From: W0P28-013 sp963659365
GTDB taxonomy: Bacteria > Bacteroidota > Bacteroidia > Bacteroidales > Paludibacteraceae
Direction of reading: 5' to 3'
Assembly: GCA_963659365.1 (NCBI GenBank)
Contig: CAVKTI010000003.1
Coordinates: 1-64,000, forward strand
Length of the DNA: 64,000 nucleotides
Of the stretch, positions 58,886-64,000 are shown piece by piece. Each line of letters begins with the position of its first letter. The first letter of the stretch is position 1. A program made the translations under genes and the position numbers. The notes under the pieces were generated by a model, which had not been told where the DNA came from, searched no databases, and saw only the letters and a list, made by a program, of their open reading frames with translations.

Positions 58886-59794
58886 TCAATGGTTTTCCTG
58901 TTTTGTGGGCGTTTTGCTCGACGATTGGCAGATGAACAGCCCCACAATCACCACGGCGATGCCAATCCATTTGAGCCACGGCAGTTGTTCGCCGAAAAAG
59001 GCGAGCATAATCAGCGCAGTGAACACAGGGCGAATGTTGTTGAATGCGTTGGCGCGCGTAACGCCCAAGCGGCGCACGGCGTAACAAAACAGCACAAACG
59101 CCACCACCGACGAGAATACGGCCAAAAAGCCGACTGCGCCAAACGCTTGCCACGAAAACGCCAAATCGGTCAAGTGCCGCCCATCGGTCAGTGCCCATGC
59201 TGGAACGAAAAAGAGTAGCGCCGACATCTGCACATACAGCACAATGGAGAGCGAGTTGTAGCGCGCTGGCATTTTGCGCAGCAGAATGGTGTAGAGTACC
59301 GCCGAAAAGACGGCCAACATAGCCAGCAACACGCCCGATGGCGCACCGATTTCGAATGCCGCACCGCCAAAATCGACTATCAACAACAGCATTCCCGCCG
59401 TGGAAATGACGATGCCAGCGATGTTTTGCCAAGTTACGCGTTCGCGCAGCAAGATCCACGCAAAAAGCGGCGCAAAAAGCGGTCCTGTGGAGAGCAGCGC
59501 CTCGGCAATGGTGGGCGAGGCGAGCAGTTTCAGGCTGTAACTTTCGAACATGAAATAGAGAAACGGCTGCGTGAATCCCGCCAGCAGAAACAGCGGCAAA
59601 TCTTTGCGTTTCAGCCGCACCAGCGCGTGGCTTGCCCAGCCCACAATCAGCATCAGCGCAACGGCCATCACAAAGCGCATGGTAACCAGCGTGATAGGCG
59701 GAAAAGCCGTCAAACCGATTTTGGTAGCGATGCCCGAGCACGCCCAAATGACCATAGCGGTCAAAATTGCAATGTATGCCTTGCTGGAAGTCAT
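58886..59794 (-). CDS. EamA/DMT-family transporter
   Basis: A 302-residue inner-membrane protein with ten predicted helices in two EamA repeats (start WACSGIATKIGLTAFPPITL; second repeat GVLLAMLAVFSAVLYTILLRK). Drug/metabolite transporter superfamily, usually exporting amino acids or metabolites. Substrate cannot be told. A single gene apart from the small CWC gene downstream. Confidence 0.9.
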   Translation of the reverse strand: MTSSKAYIAILTAMVIWACSGIATKIGLTAFPPITLVTMRFVMAVALMLIVGWASHALVRLKRKDLPLFLLAGFTQPFLYFMFESYSLKLLASPTIAEALLSTGPLFAPLFAWILLRERVTWQNIAGIVISTAGMLLLIVDFGGAAFEIGAPSGVLLAMLAVFSAVLYTILLRKMPARYNSLSIVLYVQMSALLFFVPAWALTDGRHLTDLAFSWQAFGAVGFLAVFSSVVAFVLFCYAVRRLGVTRANAFNNIRPVFTALIMLAFFGEQLPWLKWIGIAVVIVGLFICQSSSKTPTKQENH

Positions 59795-60087
59795 TGTAGA
59801 ATTTCAAATTGTTTCTCAAAATTGCTGTCGCAATTTTTGTTTCTAGTTTCTAGTTTCTCGCGCTTTGCGCTGTTTCTGTGTTTCAGGTTATCGGTAGCCC
59901 CAACACCACACTATTATTCATTATTCATTTTTTTTATTGTTAATTTTCTTGGCAGTAGCCCCCTTTCCCGTTTCCCCCGAATGGGGGAAAAGCCTTTAGT
60001 CTTGGTCTTCGCATTCGTCTATGTTCTATGCTCTATGTTCTTAAAATCTCATCTTGCTACTTGCTACTCATATCTTGTGACTAATTT
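59795..60087. repeat. Intergenic repeat mosaic
   Basis: No gene. TTTCTAGTTTCTAGTTTCTCG words, TTATTCATTATTCATT, a CCCGTTTCCCCCGAATGGGG element (59955-59995) and CTTGCTACTTGCTACTC words (60053-60083) abutting the tdk stop. Confidence 0.7.
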
Positions 60088-60675
60088 TCACTTCTCCTCG
60101 TCGGCAAGTTTGTTGTAGCAGCAGCGGCAAATGGGTTCGTATTTGTCGGTTTCGCCCAGCAGCACTTGACTTTCGCCAGCCACCAAACGGTGCGAAATGT
60201 AGGCGGGTTGACCGCAGCGCACGCAGATGGCGTGTACTTTCGTAACATCGTCGGCAATGGCCATCAGCGCAGGCATCGGACCAAACGGCACGCCACGAAA
60301 ATCCATGTCCAACCCCGCCACGATAACGCGAAATCCTTGGTCGGCCAAGGTGCGGCACACCTCCACCAGCCCATTGTCGAAAAACTGCGCCTCGTCGATG
60401 CCGATAACATCTACATCGCCCGTCATCAGCAGTATACTCGACGACGAATCGACTGGCGTAGAGGCGATTGCGGTGTGGTCGTGGCTCACCACATCGTTGT
60501 CGGAATAGCGTGTGTCGATGCTCGGTTTGAAAATTTCGACACGCAACTTGGCAAATTTAGCGCGCTTCAGGCGGCGTATCAGTTCCTCGGTTTTGCCCGA
60601 AAACATCGAGCCGCAGACAACTTCGATGCTACCACGCTGGTGCCCGAAATGGGTGGTCGATTCAAAAAAGTCCAT
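60088..60675 (-). CDS. tdk: Thymidine kinase
   Basis: A 195-residue type II thymidine kinase that phosphorylates salvaged thymidine. The P-loop GSMFSGKT is near residue 22. DEAQFF, the lasso-loop GLDMDFRG and the structural zinc cysteines CVRCGQ and CRCCY are present. The start at 60675 gives MDFFESTTHFG; the longer frame overlaps the opposing promoter. Divergent from the following gene. Confidence 0.95.
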   Translation of the reverse strand: MDFFESTTHFGHQRGSIEVVCGSMFSGKTEELIRRLKRAKFAKLRVEIFKPSIDTRYSDNDVVSHDHTAIASTPVDSSSSILLMTGDVDVIGIDEAQFFDNGLVEVCRTLADQGFRVIVAGLDMDFRGVPFGPMPALMAIADDVTKVHAICVRCGQPAYISHRLVAGESQVLLGETDKYEPICRCCYNKLADEEK

Positions 60676-60689
60676 ACTTGATAGGGGTG

Positions 60690-60720
60690 TTGGCGTTCGT
60701 GATATTTTTTTGTACTTTTG
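60690..60720 (+). promoter_or_regulatory. Promoter of the Pro/Glu-rich protein gene
   Basis: TTG (60690-60692), 20 bases, TACTTTTG (60713-60720). The leader is about 68 bases to the ATG at 60794. Confidence 0.7.
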
Positions 60721-60793
60721 CGGAAACAAATTTTTTCCTCTTGCAAAGATAGAAACTTTTTAGGGAAATCACCATATAATATAGCGTGAAATT

Positions 60794-61501
60794 ATGAACA
60801 AAGAGACGCTCATCGCACTTATCGAAAAAGACATCGACGAACTGAAAACGCTGACGCGCGGTTTTTCGGAACTGGACGAATTTCCGCAACCGCTGCTCGA
60901 TTTGGCTGCCAGCAAAGCCGATAGTCTGCGCAACAACCTGCTGCAACTGCCGCACATTTCGGCGGATAAACCGACTGAAAATGAGCCGATTGCAGAAAAA
61001 ATCGTGCCTAAAATCGAGCCAGAGATTGTGCCAGAAATTGCACCAGAATCTGCACCGATAATCGACACACCAACGCCCGAACCCGAGCCGCAACCTGTTG
61101 CTGAACCCGAACCTGCCGAAACCATTGAGCCACAGCCCGAACCTGAAGCGAAGAAAGAGCCTGCGCCAGCGGTCGAACCGCACCCGACAGTGGCGGACAC
61201 GCTTGCCAAAAAGGGAACTGTGGTCGATGAGTTCGAGAAAAAAGACGACGAATCGCTTGCGCACGCCATCGCCAGCCAGCACATTGCCGACCTGAAACAG
61301 GCTATCAGCATTGCCGACCGCTTCCGATTCCAGCGCGAACTCTTTGCCAACAACGGCGAAGCCATGATCAAGGCACTCGACGCGCTCAACGCCTGCACCA
61401 CCTTTGCCGAAGCCGAACAACTGCTCATCAACCGCCTGAAATTGCCCGCCGACAACCCCGCCGCCGCCGATTTCATCGAACTCGTCCACCGAAAATTTTG
61501 A
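60794..61501 (+). CDS. Conserved Bacteroidetes protein with Pro/Glu-rich linker, unknown function
   Basis: A 235-residue cytoplasmic protein, no signal peptide. A helical N-terminal segment (1 to about 60) precedes a Pro/Glu-rich low-complexity linker (about 62-135). The C-terminal domain (about 150-235) has DLKQAISIADRFRFQRELF and LNACTTFAEAEQLL, a block found at the C-terminus of many uncharacterised Bacteroidetes proteins. The linker probably works as a flexible spacer. It has its own good promoter. Confidence 0.8.
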   Translation: MNKETLIALIEKDIDELKTLTRGFSELDEFPQPLLDLAASKADSLRNNLLQLPHISADKPTENEPIAEKIVPKIEPEIVPEIAPESAPIIDTPTPEPEPQPVAEPEPAETIEPQPEPEAKKEPAPAVEPHPTVADTLAKKGTVVDEFEKKDDESLAHAIASQHIADLKQAISIADRFRFQRELFANNGEAMIKALDALNACTTFAEAEQLLINRLKLPADNPAAADFIELVHRKF

Positions 61502-61943
61502 TGGGGAAAGAGATTAGAGGTTAGAGATTATAGGTTATAGACAAAATTAGTGTGAAAGTCTATAAAGTGGAAAGTGAAAAGTAGGGACGCACCGAGTGCG
61601 TCCGAACGAAAGCCTTTCCCCCTTCGGGGGAAACGGGAAAGGGGGCTACTGCCAAGAAAATTAACAATAAAAAATGAATAATGAATAATAATTGCGGTTT
61701 TTCGGAATGCGAACAATTCATAATTCAAAATTCTTAATTAAACAAAAACCTGTCCCCTTTGCAAGGGGACGAGAAAAACGACAGTTTTTCGGAGGGGTTC
61801 GATAACCAAACAACCAAATAACCAAATCCACAGAAACATAGAAACTTAGAAACAAAAATTGCGGCAGCAATTTTGAGAAACAATTTGAAATTTGAAATTT
61901 GAAATTGCGGCTCTGCCGCATCACTTCTCACTTCTAACGCCTC
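61502..61943. repeat. Intergenic repeat mosaic
   Basis: No gene. GATTAGAGGTTAGAGATTATAGG words, the GGACGCACCGAGTGCGTCC palindrome (61584-61607), CCCCTTCGGGGGAAACGGGA element (61613-61665), TCCCCTTTGCAAGGGGACGA element (61745-61800), AACCAAACAACCAAATAACC and GAAACATAGAAACTTAG words, and AATTTGAAATTTGAAATTTG just before rsmI. Confidence 0.8.
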
Positions 61944-62606
61944 ATGCTCTACCTCATTCCAACTCCTGTCGGTAATATGGAAGACATCACGCTGCGTGCG
62001 CTGCGGCTGTTGCGCGAGGCCGACCTTGTGCTGGCCGAAGACACGCGCACCACATCTATTCTGCTGCACCACTACGACATACACACGCCGCTCGAGTCGC
62101 ACCACAAGTTCAACGAGCACCAAAAGGTGGAGAGCGTTGTGTGCCGCCTTGCCGCTGGCGAAACCATTGCGCTCGTGTCCGATGCTGGCACGCCCGCCAT
62201 TTCCGACCCCGGTTTTCTGCTGGTGCGCGCCTGCGTGGCGGCTGGGGTCGAGGTGGAGTGCCTGCCCGGCGCCACCGCTTTTGTGCCTGCGCTGGTCGAT
62301 TCGGGCTTGCCGTGCGACCGCTTCTGTTTCGAGGGCTTTCTGCCGCAGAAAAAAGGCCGCCAAACACGCCTTGCTGCCTTGGCTGCCGAAGAGCGCACCA
62401 TGATTTTCTACGAATCGCCGTTCCGTGTACTGAAAACGCTGCAACAACTCGCCGAACTGCTGGGTGCCGACCGCCAAGCCGCCGTTTCGCGCGAGATTTC
62501 CAAAAAATTCGAGGAGACCCAGCGCGGCACACTTGCCGAACTGGTGGCCCACTTCACCGAACACGCCCCCAAAGGCGAATTTGTCATCGTTGTCGCTGGT
62601 CGATAA
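61944..62606 (+). CDS. rsmI: 16S rRNA (cytidine(1402)-2'-O)-methyltransferase
   Basis: A 220-residue SAM-dependent tetrapyrrole-methylase-fold enzyme acting on 16S rRNA C1402. Motifs are YLIPTPVGNMEDITLRAL at the N-terminus, LAEDTRTT, ALVSDAGTPAISDPG, and KKGRQTRLA followed by FYESPFRVLKTL. A single gene; its upstream region is all repeat words. Confidence 0.95.
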   Translation: MLYLIPTPVGNMEDITLRALRLLREADLVLAEDTRTTSILLHHYDIHTPLESHHKFNEHQKVESVVCRLAAGETIALVSDAGTPAISDPGFLLVRACVAAGVEVECLPGATAFVPALVDSGLPCDRFCFEGFLPQKKGRQTRLAALAAEERTMIFYESPFRVLKTLQQLAELLGADRQAAVSREISKKFEETQRGTLAELVAHFTEHAPKGEFVIVVAGR

Positions 62607-63133
62607 AAAGGGTGCGTTCATCGACCGAAAAACTCACTTTCAATTTGAAAGCAAAAACGCAAAGTTGCTTTCGGATTTAACAAAATTTCACACGGTTTTT
62701 TGCCGTTTTGAAACTAATTTTTGCTAAAATCTCCCGTTTTTTATGCGAAAAATGGCGCAAAATTACCCCTTTTGCCACTCCGAATTTCGTCGAAAATATG
62801 CTGCACAGCATATAATTTTGCCATTTTAGAGTGCAAAAATCAGAAAAATTATTGCCGATGCTCAAAAAGGCTAAAAAATATCATAACGCACTGAAACTGA
62901 AACTATTACAAAATTCTGCGTTTATCGAAAAACAATATCATTTTTTTGAAAAACGAATTTTTGACCGAAAACGATTTGGGCAAAAATTGCTTTTTTTTGA
63001 AAAAACTTGCGTGTGTGGTCAGAAATGCGTAACTTTGTCAGAAATAGGCGTATGCTCCTGCGGCAACGCTTTCGGATTGTAACCAAACGATTCAAATACA
63101 CACTATTATTAATAATTTTTCAAACAAAACGAG
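62607..63133. other. Long intergenic region upstream of the SusC-like gene
   Basis: GAAAGCAA (62647-62654) and TTGCTTTC (62665-62672) form an 8-bp hairpin that may end the rsmI mRNA. The middle is AT-rich and not obviously repeat-built. The frame at 62831-63082 looks spurious because the SusC promoter lies inside it. Confidence 0.5.
63007..63037 (+). promoter_or_regulatory. Promoter of the SusC-like gene
   Basis: TTG (63007-63009), 20 bases, TAACTTTG (63030-63037). The transcript should start near 63043, leaving a leader of about 90 bases. Confidence 0.7.
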
Positions 63134-64000
63134 ATGAAAAGGTTTACACTATTACTCACCGCATTTTTGACATTTGGCGCGGGGCTTGCCTTGGCCGATG
63201 TGAAGGGTACGGTAGTGTCGGGAGAGAGCGACGAGCCTGTGATAGGCGCATCTATTGTGGTGAAAGGCACCACCAACGGCACCATTACCGATGTGGACGG
63301 TTCGTTCGAATTGCCCGTATCGGCTGGCGATGTGCTGGTTGTCTCCTACATCGGTATGAAAACGCAAGAAGTTCCTGCCAAAAACGGCATGACAATCCGC
63401 TTGGAAGAAGATGCCACCATGATCGACGAAGTCATCTCCGTCGCCTACGGCACCTCCACGAAAAAGGCCTTTACGGGTGCAGCCCAGTCGAAACGCGGCG
63501 AAGATATAGCCAAAATGCAAGTTTCTGATGTGTCGAAATCGCTCGACGGTGCAATGGCTGGCGTGCAGGTGGTATCGAGTTCGGGACAACCGGGAACATC
63601 GGCCTCTATCCGCATTCGTGGTGTAGGCTCTATCTCGGCTTCGCAATCGCCGCTCATCGTGGTCGATGGTGTGCCTTACGAAGGCTCGTTGAACTCTATT
63701 CCGTCGCAAGATATCGCTTCGCTCACCGTGTTGAAAGACGCTGCCGCCAACTCGATGTATGGTGCGCGTGGTTCGAATGGTGTAATCCTTATCACGACCA
63801 AAAAGGGTGAATCTGGCAAAATCAATGTCAATCTCGAAGCACGCGTGGGTGGCAATATGCGTGGTGTGCCTGCATACGACATCATCACCGACCCGGGCGA
63901 CTACTACGAGATGATGTGGGAAGCCATGCGCAACTCCTATTACTACGCTGGTTCGTCGTATTTGGCTTCGGGCATTGCGGCCTCAAACGACCTGATTTCT
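63134..64000 (+). CDS. SusC/RagA-family TonB-linked outer-membrane protein, 3' end outside window
   Basis: The frame is open through the window's end (289 codons). It has a signal peptide (1 to about 21, ALADVKG). A CarboxypepD_reg-like domain (about 22-98) has KGTVVSGESDEPVIGASI and VVSYIGM. The plug domain has IDEVISVAYGT, SGQPGTSASIRIRG, PLIVVDGVPY and VLKDAAANSMYGARGSNGV. These are textbook SusC features. A SusD partner and glycan- or peptide-uptake genes would be expected downstream, outside the window. No TonB-box substrate can be inferred. Confidence 0.93.
   Translation, partial: MKRFTLLLTAFLTFGAGLALADVKGTVVSGESDEPVIGASIVVKGTTNGTITDVDGSFELPVSAGDVLVVSYIGMKTQEVPAKNGMTIRLEEDATMIDEVISVAYGTSTKKAFTGAAQSKRGEDIAKMQVSDVSKSLDGAMAGVQVVSSSGQPGTSASIRIRGVGSISASQSPLIVVDGVPYEGSLNSIPSQDIASLTVLKDAAANSMYGARGSNGVILITTKKGESGKINVNLEARVGGNMRGVPAYDIITDPGDYYEMMWEAMRNSYYYAGSSYLASGIAASNDLIS

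Noticed and set aside
62831..63082. 83-codon plus-strand frame before the SusC-like gene
   Set aside because: It contains the consensus promoter of the SusC-like gene, has no start signal and has biased low-complexity composition.
1..64000. tRNA and rRNA genes
   Set aside because: I looked in the gaps for cloverleaf-like GGTTCGA-type arms and conserved rRNA segments and saw none; most gaps are repeat words.

Overview
The window comes from a bacterium of the order Bacteroidales. The evidence is a SusC-type receptor, three proteins with type IX secretion (T9SS) sorting domains, a sodium-pumping NADH:quinone reductase (NQR), DUF4837 and SLC45-type proteins, almost no Shine-Dalgarno sites, and repeated use of the Bacteroidetes promoter TTG-N19/20-TAnnTTTG. 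A Paludibacteraceae-like family is possible, but I cannot fix the genus by eye.

Layout. 0.1-2.7 kb: an NtrC-type regulator without a DNA-binding domain, tsaE, a lipoprotein and RNase P RNA. 2.7-13.7 kb: a GH13 amylase, a patatin, birA with a thioesterase, a PBP4-type peptidase, a TonB receptor, lon and tsaC. 13.9-24.5 kb: a sugar transporter, a ribbon-helix-helix protein, then a tight run of rmuC, a stand-alone protease propeptide, an M6 protease and a Rel synthetase, then cinA. 24.6-31 kb: DUF4837, pdxA, trpB behind a Trp leader-peptide attenuator, and an S8 protease. 31.5-33.3 kb: an AT-richer island with a broken astacin and three tandem paralogous lipoproteins. 33.4-44.3 kb: ileS, envelope-lipid genes, and the rsfS-ftsH-cdsA-psd operon. 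44.8-52.8 kb: nqrABCDEF (NqrC carries an N-terminal rubredoxin domain), dusB and lgt. 53-58.7 kb: an accessory zone with a T9SS protein, a RelE/YafQ-type toxin-antitoxin pair, DinD, and a DUF3791/DUF3990 cassette bracketed by 163-bp direct repeats. 58.7-64 kb: a CWC protein, an EamA transporter, tdk, an unknown protein, rsmI and the start of a SusC-like receptor.

The most distinctive property is the intergenic DNA. It is built from combinations of short repeat words (GTTTCTAAGTTTCTATG-like, TAGCAAGTAGCAAG-like, GTGAGAAGTGAG-like) and several palindrome families. These elements also enter genes. One gives ileS an in-frame insertion, one supplies the last ~49 residues of FtsH, and several stop codons lie inside repeat words.

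The best candidates for new biology are the trpB attenuator, the rubredoxin-NqrC fusion, the orphan M6 propeptide, the repeat-bracketed DUF3791/DUF3990 cassette whose flanking hairpin has an inverted loop, the tandem lipoprotein family, and the repeat elements that have entered ileS and ftsH.
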